Of a stretch of 60,000 bases of DNA, positions 11,041-24,443 are shown piece by piece. The notes beneath the pieces are model-generated. The model was not told the DNA's origin. It made no database searches and was given only the letters and a program-made list of their open reading frames with translations. Source of the DNA: Nymphaea colorata (taxonomy: Eukaryota; Streptophyta; Magnoliopsida; Nymphaeales; Nymphaeaceae); assembly GCF_008831285.2 (NCBI RefSeq), contig NC_045139.1:10444704-10504703 (forward strand), written 5' to 3'. A program made the translations under genes and the position numbers. Positions within the stretch are counted from its first letter, which is position 1, and each line of letters opens with the position of its first letter.

Positions 11041-12260
11041 GATGCCAAAATTTAAAAATTTCATCATTTTCTTGTACATAGTTCTCTTTTGCTTCCCCTT
11101 TTACATGCATAATCTACCGTTGCGTCGATTGGAGTACATATGCACATCTTTATTTGTTGTTCAGTCACATTGCACTGCACACCTGTGGTGCATATGCCAA
11201 GGAATCATTTAACATGGTCAATTCAATTCGAACGTGTATGCATGGTTTCAATTTTTTCAGCTTCTTTCCTTCAATTTACAGTGCATTGATCTGCGGTCAG
11301 TATCCTGTATCGATCTGCAAAGACTCAAAGAAACTAAAAAGACAATATACCAACTTCAGGAATCAAACGAAGAACTACAATTCCTTCCAAGAGGGAAGAT
11401 AGTTTCCTATATTAAGGGAAAAATCATCTTAAATTTCAAGTCAAAGGGTACATATGTCACGCATTCTATAGATATTAGAGACCTCCTCCTTCATATTGCC
11501 CTTCAAGCTTGGGGATCTAGTCTTATATTTTCTTATCTTCTTGCAATATTCCTCATTTCATGTTTACTGTCATCTAAACATGCGTTGGTGTAAAATTTGC
11601 GACACATTTTAGATTTCGTTTTGTGTTTTCTTCTTCATCCTCCTCTTCTTCTTTTCACTTTATGTGGGACACGCTTTGAGGCACCTCGCCCCATTCTCCC
11701 TTGGACACTACAAATGACTCTGACAATGGTACCACTGTGTCATTAGTGCTGCCAAGCCTATTCATATAACCACCGTCACACGTCGCCCTTTTGACGCCCT
11801 GAGTGCATCCCTCTTGGTAATTAGTAGGGCCTTATCTAACCTGGCTAGCTTCCCTATGGGAAGAGAAGCGCAAGCATATGCGTAGCTGAGAAATCACTAT
11901 CCAAGATATAAAACAAATTTAAATCGGACAAGTCCACCTGCAAAAGTAGGTGGGAAATGGAAAATTCAAAGCACATATATAGATCATGGACCGGATCCAC
12001 TTGGATCCGGCCATAACTGACGATAATTTGCCAAGGCAATATCTCCATCGTTTTCATTTCAATACACAGCTTGGGCCCGGACATTGTAGATATCCAATAG
12101 CACACGAAGCCACTATCACGCTCCAGCTGACTACAAGAAAGTCTACTATATTTTTTCATAGCCTCTCTATGCGTTTATTCACAGAAAGTATGGTTAGATG
12201 CGTAAAATCACTGTCATTCACAATGGTAACTCATTCAGAGAGTAAATTGTAAGCGGAAAA
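11041..12260. other. Z block, second copy
   Basis: Direct copy of 6580-7620 and 32515-33740. It includes the T/C-rich tract before 'cactttatgtgggacac' at 11655 and the 'ggatccggccataactga' region near 12003, which is shared with 33525 and, inverted, with about 50960-51110. Open frames on both strands are not maintained between copies. Confidence 0.6.
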
Positions 12261-12464
12261 TATCCAACATTAACTTAGAAATAAATGAGAGAGAGTGTGG
12301 CGCACTTTTGTGCCGTTCATTTCCCCGTTTATGTTCATATGAATGCAATGTCAACCTCACATTAAAGTTTTATAAAACTTAGGTGGCATTTTACAAAAAG
12401 TTCTGATACACTTGATCGGTTTAGTGGTAAGATCCACAAGGAGGGCTGCTTGCTACAAATGAAT

Positions 12465-12466
<2 letters not shown>

Positions 12467-12500
<34 letters not shown>
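12467..12500. repeat. (CT)n microsatellite
   Basis: CT dinucleotide tract followed by a short CA run. The paralogous position at 33947-33987 also carries an interrupted CT tract. Confidence 0.95.
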
Positions 12501-12508
<8 letters not shown>

Positions 12509-13861
12509 GAGAACCAGGGAATATTGTATGCTATTAGACGGCACTCAAAGGGGCTGACCTGATCTTATTTCCGGCTAGAAGGAACTGGGTATGGCATGTT
12601 AATTCCTGTATTTGCCTGATCTCTAACCAAAACCAAGGACAAAAACACTGCACAACCAAATTGGAGGCCATCATCATGTTTATGTGGTCGATGTTCTCGT
12701 AGACATACAGTTATCCGGAGAGACAACTAGTTGAACATGAGCAGAACTTAAAATTAGCCAACATTAGAGTTTTGTATTATGTTCCGACTTGAAGTCAAAT
12801 TTCATGTCTGTCTCACGAAATTGATTATTTTGGGGTCGTTTGGCACTAGGGATACTATGAGATTGTTTCACAAATCTGCCTCAAAAACACTTTGTGACTA
12901 TTCCATGAATCTGAAAATGTCATGACACTTTTGTAATAACCTCCATGCCCACACACCCAAGGCTTGAGGCACTGAGTCAAGATTGGCTTCACAAAGGAGT
13001 GGTTTGTAGATTCCTTGGTTTCAACCACTACAGATATGGCTAAATCCATGCATTAGCAAAGCATGATTTTCAAAATTATTGAGTTATGGGCAGCTTGTGC
13101 TGCTCATTAGCTACTTGGATTCGCAGTGACTGTGCAATTAGAAAGTGGGACACTCCCCAACCCCTCATTTGAAAGTTCTATCTCCTCAAGCAGTTAGTGT
13201 AGTGGTTTCAATGGAGCGTCTGACCTCTAAACAAACCTGAGCTCAATGGTTGCAACTAATCAACAAGCAACTCATCATGTTTTCAGAAGATTTTGATCTT
13301 AAATGAAGATTGAAAGGATATATAGCAGAAAAGTTTTTCAATGTGTTTTAGCTCCAACCTTCATGATGGAAAGCAAGGTGAAATTAAGTACTACTAACTA
13401 GGTTCAACTAATTGGTTGTGTAAGATCGATGTGTGCCTCTGCTTTGGATAAGCAAATTAACCAAAATCATAACAAAGAGCTACTGCCTCTTCATTCAGCC
13501 TCTTAATTAGGGTAACCTATTGCTCTTTAGAAGATGACTTGCGCATGATCTCTTCCTCATCAAATAATTCATGCACACATGATAATAAAATCCATTATTC
13601 CCCACAACATAGAAAGACCTTCAATCTCAACCATCGACCAGCCTTCCCTCCCTTACCTCGATATTGTAAAAGCATGATCCACCTCTAATGCCTGATACCA
13701 TTCGAAAGATTTAATCATAATATTTAGCACTAATAGTTAAAAATGTTACTCTAAAAAATGACAGATTGTCAATTGGTTTTCTATCCATTATGACAAACCT
13801 TTTAATCCCAAATAGGCATCACATTGGACAAGTAATAACACATTATTATTTGGTCTGGGCA

Positions 13862-14005
13862 TCAGACCGGCCCGGCGCTATAAGAATCGGGCCCAGGCTT
13901 GCCTGATGCCCAAAACCCGAGCCCAAACCAGGCTCAAAACCCGAGCCCAGGCCCAATCAAGCCGAGTACCCATTGGGTACCCGGCCGTATGCCCACCTCT
14001 AATTA
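13862..14005. repeat. GC-rich imperfect repeat with CCCGAGCCCA-type motifs
   Basis: A short GC-rich island in AT-rich DNA with repeated 'aaacccgagccca' and 'caggc' motifs and a 'gggtaccc'-type palindrome ('cccattgggtacccggcc'). The matching region of the 34100-35520 copy lacks it, so it is probably a small insertion. The element family is not identified. Confidence 0.45.
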
Positions 14006-15895
14006 TCATGTTTTCATATGGTAAACTTGCCAAAGCTAAGGCACCACTAACCAATTGGTAATCCATGACAGTACATAGAATTACATAAATTATTTTGTTC
14101 AAGATGGCAGAACTCAGTCAAAGCTTTCAGTTGTTAGGAAACTTAAAAAAAGATTAATATGTTCTTCGAATGAGGGCAATAAGCATTAGTAAATAAGGAA
14201 AATGTGTTAGTGAAGTCTTCATTGATGCAACTACTCCCAGGATAAAAAAATGTCAATGAAAGTGGTGTCTGTAAAGAATTACTTATAGAACACACACATT
14301 AGTGAAGCGGCACTATTACTGATCCATTTTGCACCAATAATGATCTAAATTAACATCATAAATGGCAATAGGAGCAGGGGAGGAGGCAAGGTAGGGCCCC
14401 GCATGGGCCCTGGCCCCATATAAAAAAAAATTTACATGTAAATTTTAAAAAATTTCACTTGTTCTATATAAAAAATTTGAAAAATGATATTTCGGACCTA
14501 GTCAAATTTTAGAAATTTAATTTGGTCCGCCTCATAAAAAATTTCTAGCTCCACCCTTGAATGGGAGATGATTCTGTAGCCATCCGTAGGGATGCTACCA
14601 TATTTGGCCATGCCCGGCTTCAAAAAAGCTGAGAGAGATGGATGATTAAAACCCCCTGCACAGGCTGCTGGCTGTTTTTGTTCCTGTATAACAAACAATT
14701 TAAATGCAATATGTTTTAGATTTTGGAACTGATTTAGATACAATCCAAAAAAAGCTGCCATATGCTCCTTACCTTACTCAACCTGTAAATTGTGCAATAC
14801 AACAGCAATTAATTTGAATGTAGAATGTAAGCTTTCCAAACAAATCACTCAAAACACAAACAGGAAGAATAAAAAACAACCGTAGAAGAAAATCAATCAA
14901 GAAATACAAAAAAAATCTACACAAGGATGCCAAGAAAGTTCCAAAAAAAAATCATTAGTTCACTTATACGAGTATTTCAAAGGTATGTTTTTCAATGTTC
15001 ATCATGTCGAACATCTAACTATTTCTCAATAAGTCATCTGAGCCATTCTATGTCAAAAACGTCATCAAACTTCAACTGATTAGGTATGCAAAATCTATTG
15101 ATTTCGTTCTATTGAATGTGAGGCCGAAAAACCTACCACAATGAAGATATCAAAATAACTACCCAAGAACAATCCTTATAAGACAGCCAATAACAATGTT
15201 TCTTGTATTTTTAATTGAGAGTTCAAATGACAATATTTTTTTTCTTTTCTTCATTTCTTACATGAGGAAATTTTCTTTGAGGTGATCTGGCACTTGAATC
15301 AAGACCAATGATGCTTTCGAAACAATGGAAGATACCAAAGAACAAAAATTTTGAGTTTGAGAGCAACCTTCACAAACACTGGACATGAAAAGCATGTGAC
15401 AAAGATTTACTAAAAAAAGTGAAGATACCAGTTTGATGACATACTAGAGTCTTCTTCCTCCATGTTCTCATTAGATGAAAGTTACTGCATGATGTACACA
15501 ATTAGACAAATAGAAAAGGTGAGCAGAGATGCCTCAAAACCAAAAGACAGAAAAAAAAGGACACACCAAAGTGGTATAGGAAGCTAATTAACATGGCCAT
15601 AAAAACCAGTTAACAGAATGCCATTAGGGGAGAAGAGCAGAAATACAGGTCTAGGCAATAGAACAAAAGTGTTCAACACCAATGGTGGGTACTCCATCAA
15701 GATAGAGGACCGGTTTTTGCCAATGGATGAAATCAACAACAAAAGAACACCACTCGCAAGTTCATCGCTGCAAAAATCGCTATGTTGGAACATGTTCTGT
15801 CAACAACCAAGGTGGTCGGTGGAAGAGCAGAAGACAACAACAATGTTCCTACATCTTTGTGGACGATGGATGGCATTGTTGTTCGTTTAGGCGTG

Positions 15896-16338
15896 TGTTG
15901 GAGATGATGCAGCAGAATGACGCCCTTGAACAGTTCTGTGTTTCCTAAACAAGATCACCAACTAAGTCTTCAGAATGAGTGCACGATTAGTAGAAGCACC
16001 AAAAGAGGCAGGTAGCAGCTGCTGAAAACAGGAAGAAAAAGAGGCAATGAAGAAGAAGACGAAATAGGAATCAACCGGTTTGCTTCTATGAAGCTCGACA
16101 AGTTCATATCTTTAAAGTAAACCCTAAATTGAGCAGTTATGGGCTTATATACCAGCCTCATAGGTTTTTTCCAACACACAATTATGATCAGTGAGAGGTA
16201 GTCGGAGAGCAAAGGCGATGTTTATCTCAAATAAAATTCTTTTATTTAAAAACAGTTTTCAAGTTTAATCTTGTAACTGTGAGTGGGCCCCTCATAGTTA
16301 CGAGAGAAAAGGATAGGGCTCATGGTCACTATCTGTCA
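15896..16338 (-). mobile_element. Copia family LTR (3' LTR of element 1)
   Basis: Read on the minus strand it starts TGACAGATAGTGACC, contains a TATATAAG box at 16145-16151 and ends CTCCAACA. It is the same family as 35521-35950 and as 30841-31189, sharing 'CTCGTAACT' and 'GGCCCACT'. A polypurine-like AAGTGGGAGA lies just outside it at 16339-16350, as expected before a 3' LTR. The 443-bp length is normal for Copia. Confidence 0.75.
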
Positions 16339-19300
16339 TCTCCCACTTGGTCATGAGACCATCAGTTTGCTTCCACTATTTGCAGATTTCCTTAATCTCT
16401 AGTTACGTAGTTTTCCATAGTTAGTTTATCCATCGCGACTTAAATTTATTCAAGGTTTGTAGTGAGGTTTTCCTTTTAATGGCTTTCCTCCATAACCTTT
16501 GAATATATCTTAGCCTCATATGGGCTACATGCTTGGTAAATAGATTTTCAAAAATTTCTTTAGTTAAGGGATCAGTTACCATATCATTGGTAGACATGTA
16601 ATCAACTAAGATTCAATTGTTCTCAAACATTTTACGAACATAATCGCATTTCACTATTATATGTTTACTCTTTGAGTTAACATTTTCATTTTTCATAAAA
16701 GATAACATTGTCTGATTATCACAGTATAGTTGAACTAGTTCATGATCAAAATCTAACAAGATCTAACTTCAAGTCTTTCAAAAACCGATTTATCAAGACA
16801 ACAAAGGTAGTTGTGACATTACATGCTGCATAATTTGTTTCTTGTGTGTACTGATTAATACATTCATATTTCTTATAAGACGGCTATTGCTCCATCTCCA
16901 AAGAGAAATACATATCGAGATGAGGACTTACTATCCTCTTTACAGCCAGTAAAATCGACATTGAAATAGCCAACTAATGTTAACTCATCAGCTTGATAGG
17001 ATAACTTCAATTCTTTTGTTCTTTTAATGTAGCGAAAAATTCTTTTTACTGTTTGCCAGTAAGGCTAATCAGAATTACTTTGGTAGCGACTCACATGACC
17101 AATAGAAAAGCTTATGTCAGGTCTTATGCATAGCATTAGATACATTAAGCTTTAAATGGCCTATGCATATGGAACATTTAACTTCTATTGTCCTTCATTA
17201 GGAAAATCACTTCTACATAGATTTTGTCCTTTAGTTATAGGTCTCCCAATCGGTTTGCAATCTTGCATTTAGAACTTATTTAAGGTATAAACAATATATC
17301 GTTCTTTGCTCAAACATAGAATCCTCTAGTTTCTATCTCGAATGATATTTATACCTAGTATATAGGATGCTTCACCCATGTCCTTCATTTCAATTCAGCC
17401 AAGTTTTGTTTTGAATATCATTTTGTTATCATTTCCTGTCAGTAAATTATCATCGACATATAATGACAGGATGCCAAAGAGACTCCCACTTTTTCAAACA
17501 TATACAAAGTGGTCTAGCTGATTTGCTACATATCCTAGCTTAGTGATTATCTTATGAAAGGCAAAATACCATTGTCTAGAAGACTGCTTCAAGCCTCACA
17601 ATAATTTTTTCAACTTATACAATTTGTCTTTGTTTTCATCGATGGCATATCCTTATGGTTGTGTGATATATGTAATTTTTCTTTTAACTTCCCATTTAGA
17701 AAAATAGTCTTTACATCCACTTGACAAATATCCAAGTCATAGAAGGCTACGATAGCTAGAATTATTCTGATTGATACAAATTTTGCAACTAGTAATAGGT
17801 TTCTAAATAATCAATTTATTCATTTTGGGAAAAACCTTTTGCCACTAGTCTTGCTTTAAATTTATTGACTGATTCATCAGCTTTATACTTTTTCTTTAGC
17901 ATCCATTTACACCCAATGGGTCTTCTGTCTCTAGGAAGATCTACTAATTCTCAAACTTTATTATTTTTTACGAATTCAATTTCATCATCATAGCATTTAC
18001 TCAATCTGACGATTCATGTGAATTTATTGCTTCATCATATGTCAAATTGTCTAACATTTCTCAATATATGTTAAATAGCATAGCTCCTCTGCTAGATATA
18101 CATAATAATCATTTAAATATAAATACTTTTATGACTTGACAAAGTCTGAGAAGATGAGGTACCTGAATCAGTTGGTTCATTACCAAACTGTTTTCTAGTC
18201 GGTTCATCGTCAGACTGTTACTTTGAATAATTCAGATCATATAGTAGATCGGTTTGATCTCTCACTAGATCATTGTCCTTATTATTGAGTTCTTCTAAGA
18301 ACTCTACATCCCTACTTTCGATAAGTTACATAGTCGAATGATATAATCTGTAGCCCTTAGATCCTTTCGGATATTCAATAAACAAACATCACAAATCTAT
18401 TATATAGTTTATCTATTTTTAGATCTAGAATTTTTACATGGGCTACAAATTTCCATCTCCTGAGATGTCTCAGATCTGGTTTGACACTAGTCCACTCTCA
18501 TAAAGAGTGGTTGGGACTGCTTTGCAGGGCACTCGGTTTATAGTATACATAGTTGTTAATACAGCTTCACCTCATAATACTTTATGTAATTGTGCACCTA
18601 CTAACATGGATCTTACTATGTTTAAGAGGGTTCTGTTATACCTCTCAGCGATACTATTTTGTTGTGGTGTTTTAGGTATTGTTTTTTGCTATTAATTCCA
18701 AGGTCTTTATAGTATTCAATGAATTCATTTGATGTATGTTCATCATTGATCTGACCTTACAACCTTGATGTATTTTCCAAGCTGTCTTTTGATTTCATTT
18801 TTATATTCTTAAAATTTTTCAAGTGCTTCGATCAAGTAAAGATAACCAAATTTTGAGAAGTTGTTAGTGAATGTTATGAAATATAACGTGTCACTATGTG
18901 TTTGGACCCTGAAAAGTCTACAAATATCAGTATGGATAATCTCTAATAGATTAGTAACATGAATTACTTCAAACGAAAAATCTTTCCTTGCCATCTTTCC
19001 ATATAAACAAGACTCCCACTTCACGAAATCATATATATCTTGTTGTGCTAGAGTCTTCATCTTGTTAATGCTTATGTGGCTTAATCTTTAATGCCATAAG
19101 TTCGCACTCACACTTAATGCATAGTCAATATAAGCTGAAGCTGAAGCTTTATTAATTTCAGTAAGCTTAAATATGCCATGTTCTTTTACATATTTTTGTT
19201 TGAATATATTCCATGTTCCTAGAACAAAACAAACTTCAAAACCTTTTTCAGTCAGAGCAAGGACAAACATTAGGTTCTTCCTCATAGAAGGAACATATGG

Positions 19301-20438
19301 AACCTCGTTCAGAATGACACTAGTGCCCCCAACATTGAGTTGATATGACCCGACTCTTATGACATCACAATATAAATTATTTCTCATAGACCTTTGTACT
19401 CTCAAACTCAGGTCTTCCATACAAACCACACCTTCCTTCATTTTAGCTATGTGGCGGGTGGCCCTAAATCTACCCACCAACAAGAATTTTCTTCATCTAC
19501 AGATAGACACTTCGATAGAACACAAATGACTTTTTTGTTGTAGTTCCCTTGATTTTTTCTCCTATTATTTTTCTTCTTTGGGAACTTTGTCATGCAGTTC
19601 TTCTTGTTGTGCCTAGGATTCTCACATTTGTAGCATTTTATTACAAGTCCTTGAGGTCTCTAAGAACCTCAAGTACTACATTTTTCTTTTTAAATTGTTT
19701 GGGTCTTACAGGTATATGACTACTAGTAGGTTTATCCTAGACTAACATTAGTTCTACATTCTTTCTTTTGGCCAGGTGTTCTTTCTAAATAGCTAATTGA
19801 ATCATGAGCTTCTCTAAAACTAGAGTATCAAACTGAAGACTCAAGGCAGTGACTGTTATATCCCAGGAAGGAGGTAGACTATTTATGATAATTCAGATCT
19901 GAATGTTATCTGAAATCGAATTTCCTATCACAACTAGATCTTTAGCTAAGACCAACATCTTATTGCCATGATCAACTACTCTATCTAACTCTTTCATTTT
20001 ACATGAATTATATTGCTCTATGAGTAACTAAACATGCATTGTAGTAGTGGTGTTATACTTTGATGAGATAGCATGAAAAATCTCCTTGGCTATTGAGTAA
20101 TCCTCAAGTACCCTGATCAGGTTATCTTCAATGAAGACGAACATTACGGTTTTAGTCATCAAATCATCAGTCTCAAGTGCATCAAATGTTTTCCTTTCCT
20201 CATCTATGGGCTTGTCTCCTAAGGTGGGAAAAGGTTTATTGATGACATAAATTATCCTCTCAAGTGTCAAGGCAAACACAACTCATGTTTAAATGCATGA
20301 AAGTTGGTTCCATTAAGTTTGTCAATCTTGGCCAGTTCTTAGGCTGTCACTCTCGAAGTCGTTTTTAGGTTTTTGAATTTTAATGGCACGTAAAGAGCAG
20401 CAAAGAGGAAGTCAATCCACCGTTATTGTATATGCAGC
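16339..20438 (-). mobile_element. Copia retrotransposon element 1, degenerate gag-pol
   Basis: Minus-strand translation shows decayed Copia proteins in normal order from high to low coordinates. Gag begins near 20390 ('KIDKLNGTNF'), with a CX2CX4HX4C zinc knuckle near 19610-19650. The protease region is near 19470, with DLGP where DSGA is expected and a frameshift. An integrase core lies at about 18800-19060, the reverse transcriptase motif YVDD near 17460, and RNase H at about 16400-17000. Many stops and frameshifts are present, so it is non-autonomous. The 5' LTR is missing: about 50 bp upstream of gag the sequence switches to a different LTR family at 20439. Confidence 0.85.
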
Positions 20439-21764
20439 TGATATCAACCCAAAATTTTTCAACAAGACTGTACTTTATTTTCTCAATTATGATTTTTAGA
20501 CCCTAAGCTAAATCCTAGACCCAAAACAAACTCGCAACTATTCGATCCAAAACGAATCTCTAAACCATTGTCTGAACCCAAACTCAAAATTAAAATTTAA
20601 AACCCGACTTTAGATGCAAGATTCAAATCCAAAATCCAACCCTCAGATCCGAATTAGATCTAAAACCTAAGTTTATATCTAAATCAAAAATTTCAAACTT
20701 AGAATCTAAAGCCGAGATCAAAACAACAAAATTTGATGCTATGAGTGTTGTGCGTGCGTGCACGGATCTTTCCTTTGTTTTATGTTTCGTTCTCATGCCA
20801 AGATGTGCTTTTGAGCTTCAATCACTCACTGGAATGCATCAGTGACCAATTGAACCCAATCCAGATTTAAAATGAGCCCAGAATCACTCAAAATGGAGTT
20901 GACCCACCATTTATAACAAAAACCATTTTTATACACATTTAACAAAAAAAGGGTTTTATGTTTTTTTATATGAACAGTCTTATTGATTTATTCATTTTAT
21001 TTTATTTAAAAAAATCAATCACTCACCGACGCCCAAACCAGTCATTTTCAAGCTAAACCACCCCTTGGGGCGGTTTTGGCACTGTTGGGTGGCATTAACC
21101 CTGCACACACCCCAAAGGGGTATTTGCAGGGCTAATGTCCAATCCCACTTAGTCAAAACCTATTTAAACAAAATAATATTATTCAAAAATACATGAAAAT
21201 CTTGTTAAATTAAAAAAAAATCAAATTTTAAATTTTGACTCCAAAACTCTCTATAAATATCCATATCCCTATAATCTTATCTCTTGAACATGATCTAACC
21301 ACCCTTGACGAACTCCTAGTGCTTTCCCATTTGAAGGCTTAGGGTGTTCCCTTAGCTCTCTTTCTCAATTTCTCTCTTCTTGTTTTCTTCTTCTTCTTCT
21401 TCTCCAACCTTGGGAGCAACCTTCTCCAAATTCCAACTCTTCAAGGGAGCACGAGGATATCTCTCGGGGAAAACACCTTCAGCATTTTGGAGGTTCATCA
21501 AAGGTGACCCTAGGATCATTCAAAAGAAAAGACTCATTCCTACTATCATCCATATTCCAGGTATGTAGTCCTTCTCTTGTTTTCAATTTTTTTTCATTTC
21601 TTCTTGCCACCTCCTCATGGCCATGCAAGAAAGTTCTAAAGATTTTTTATCCGGAACCGAGAGCTACTCTTGAGTGCATCAGGAATATGAGCAAGGCAAA
21701 ATAAATTTCATTTCTTCATCTATTTTCAAAAATATGCTTGTGATATTGCTTTACTCATCACTTA
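20439..21764 (+). mobile_element. Long-LTR (probably Gypsy) LTR, 5' part, + orientation
   Basis: Begins TGATATCAACCCAAAATTTTTC, related to the TGTAATCACCCCAAATTTTTC start of the solo LTR at 41304. It runs in the same order as the reverse complement of 57100-58180, including the TATAAATA promoter box at 21252-21259 and 'ttatccggaaccgagagc' near 21646. It is interrupted at about 21765 by an LTR of the same family in the opposite orientation. It abuts the truncated Copia element 1. Confidence 0.7.
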
Positions 21765-22894
21765 TGTTTGAGATTATCCCAAAATTTTCATTGGTTTTGG
21801 AGTGCTCCAAAAAAATAAGGTTTTTGTTTTGAAAGAGGAAAGAAAGGGACTCGCTCGTCGGTACGAGGATCGACCGTTCCCGGCATCTTTACCGGGGGTA
21901 ATCAACCCAAGGGCTATGTTTATCATTGATGCATTTCGTTTTAACTGAAACATCTTTTTTATTCTATATGCGGTGTAGAAAATATTGAAAGTTTGAAGTT
22001 TCAAACTTTTGAAAAGGTTCTTGAAGAGTTGCTTGAAAATGTGAAATGTTTTGAGGAAAAAGTGAAACTAGTAAATATCATTTGAAGAGCTTGTGAAATC
22101 ACTTTAGTGTTCTCTTAAGACTTTAAGTAGGTTTGAGATTTTGCTCTAATTCGGTTACCACCTACCTAGAGCTTCATCCCTTCTTGCTTAAGTTCTTTTG
22201 GAGAGATGTTTGTGATCATAAGTGAAAAAAAGTGGGTGAGAATGCATGGATGCATTTATCCTACATGATTGAAAGAATGTAAAACATTCCTACAACATTC
22301 ATCTAAAGTCATTCTTACCACAACATACATCTAAGATTTTTGTTGTTATAATTATTGTATATAAGAAGGAAAAATTTTTGAAAAATGATAGGGATTTTGG
22401 GTCATTACTTGGTTTGTGGTCTTATTGAAGTTGGTAAATAGAAAGTTCGTGAGAGGAGAATGTTAAAAAGAATACAAGAGATAAAACACTCTTATGAAAA
22501 GAAAGAGAGAGAGATAGAGAAAGACATGCATATATATGTACATACCATCACATATACACATATATGAAAGCTTAAGAGAAAAAGATGTATTGATTTGAAG
22601 AGAAAGAGAGATTTTAGAGGAAAATAAAAATATCATACGTATATATGGATATGAGAAATTTTATAAGAGAAGATATTTGTCTTGAAAAGAGGAATAAATA
22701 TTTGAAAGAGATGAAATGGAGCACATGTACATACGTATTCATGCACATATGAAAATTTATAAAATGGAAAGTGAAAGCATAGAGAGAGAAAGATGGGGGG
22801 TCAAGGAGAAATAGAGAATAGAGGAAAATAAGAGGAAGCAAAAGAACAACAAGAATGTATTAATGAAAATAAAGAACATGATTAAAATGAAAAA

Positions 22895-23640
22895 TCATCT
22901 CATTTTTCCATGCTCCCGGTGCACTTGAGCATAGCCTCTTGTATCTAAAAAGAGATTGAGTGCTACCTCCTTTAACCATAGGGAGATGAAGATAAGGAGA
23001 AAATGTAGAAAGAAAAACAATGTCATATTTAATAAAAAAGAAAGCATGATTCAATCACAAAATAAAAGATCATCTCATCCTTCCATGCTCCCAATGCACT
23101 TGAGCATAGCCTCTTGTCTCTAAAAAGAGATTGAGTGCCATCTCATTTGGCTATGGGAAGAGGAGGAAGAGAGAAAAGAAAATAACAAGAGCAAGGCTAT
23201 ATTGAAGAAAGGAAATAACAATAACAACAAGAATATATTCATGAAGGGAAAGAACAACAACAACAAGAATACTTGAAAGAACATAATTTAATCATAAAAT
23301 AAAATATCATCTCATCTTCTCATGCTCCCGGTGCACTTGAGCATAGTCTCTTGTCTTTAAAAGAGGTTGAGTACTATCTCCTTTGGCCATGGGGAGATGA
23401 AGATGAGAAGAGAAAATGAAAACAATCAACAAGACTATGTTCAAGAAAAAGGAATAGCATAATAATAAGAACATATTAATGAAAAATAACAACAACAACA
23501 AGAATATTTGAAAGAACATGATTTAATCATAAAATAAAATAGCATCTCATCTTCTCATACTCCTGGTGCACTTGAGCATAGCCTCTTGTCTCTAAAAAGA
23601 GGTTGAGTGCTATCTCCTTTGGCCATGGGGAGATAAAGAT
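22895..23640. repeat. Four-copy long tandem repeat, about 175-237 bp spacing
   Basis: The motif 'ctcccggtgcacttgagcat' and its flanks recur at about 22895, 23070, 23307 and 23542. Purine-rich AAC/AAG spacers lie between copies. The solo LTR at 55538 has only one such motif near 57180, so the array expanded in this LTR. Confidence 0.85.
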
Positions 23641-23934
23641 GAGAGAAAGAAATGAGAGGGATGATGATTACATACCTCTAATGAGAAATGATCTAAGGAA
23701 GATAGAAAATCCCCTTTGAGTGAAGCTCCAAGATGATGCCTCTAAGAGGGTTGTAGCTTACTCCAATTTGGAGAGGGAAATGGAGAGAGGAAGAGGGAGA
23801 GAGAGAGAGCTCAAGAGAAATTCTAAGTCTTCAAGCGAGAATACACTAGAGTATCTCCCAAGGGCCAATCTTACCCAAGAGGGGGCAAAATGAGGGGTAT
23901 TTATAGAAGATTTTGGAGTCAAAACCCTAAATTT

Positions 23935-24443
23935 AAATTTTTTGACCTAAAAAGACTAAAATCACCATCTAAAAGGAGATTTTTTGGTCAAAAAGAAGGG
24001 CAATTGGGTCTTGTCCACCCAAAAAGACTAAAATTACCATATAAAAGGAGGTTTTTTTGTCAAAAGGAAGGGCAAATGGGTCTTGTCCACCCAAAAAGAC
24101 TAAAATCACCCTTTAAAAGGAGGTTTTTTGGTCAAAAGGAAGGGCAAATGGGTCTTGTCCACCCAAAAAGACTAAAATCACCCTCTAAAGAAAATTTTTT
24201 TTGTCAAAAGGAAGGGCAAATTGGTCTTGTCCTCCCAAAAAGACTAAAATCACCCTCTAAAAGGAGATTTTTTGGTCAAAAGGAGGGGCAAATTGGTCTT
24301 GTCCACCAAAAAAGACTAAAATCACCTTTTAAAAGGAGATTTTTTTATCAAAAGGAAGGGTAAATTGGTCTTGTCCAACCAAAAATACTAAAATTACCCT
24401 CTAAAGGGAGGTTTTTTTGTCAAAAGGAAGGGCAAATGGGTCT
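23935..24443. repeat. 72-bp minisatellite, about 7 units
   Basis: The run 'ggtcttgtccacccaaaaag' or a close variant starts at 24007, 24079, 24151, 24223, 24295, 24367 and 24439, an exact 72-bp period without indels. As 72 is a multiple of three, it creates a 157-codon open frame on the + strand (23890-24363) with a repeating 24-residue unit rich in Lys and Arg. It lies downstream of no recognisable gene and inside the transposon LTR, so I do not call the frame a gene. Confidence 0.95.

Larger units (their letters stand above)
12261..15895. other. W/X block, most complete copy; no gene seen
   Basis: Non-coding block shared with 33741-35520 plus 39527-40010 and with 51841-55537 plus 58186-58383. 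It starts with 'gaaaatatccaacattaact' and 'aatgaga' stretches, passes 'ttggggtcgtttggcac' at 12834, and ends where a Copia LTR begins at 15896. No domain or conserved open frame is seen. It is useful as the reference copy for mapping deletions and insertions in the others. Confidence 0.65.

Noticed and set aside
11234-11593. 119-codon frame in the Z block as a conserved protein
   Set aside because: The equivalent frames at 6709-6915 and 32541-32873 break at different places and show no domain.
13862-14005. GC-rich island as a promoter
   Set aside because: It is built of CCCGAGCCCA-type repeats, is absent from the paralogous copy and has no gene beside it.
23890-24363. 157-codon Lys-rich open frame as a gene
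   Set aside because: It is a by-product of a 72-bp repeat inside a transposon LTR, with no promoter or homologue seen on that strand.
22895-24443. CRISPR-like array from regularly spaced repeats
   Set aside because: The units are directly adjoining or hundreds of bases apart inside a plant LTR, without constant repeats and unique spacers. The rest of the window is plainly eukaryotic.
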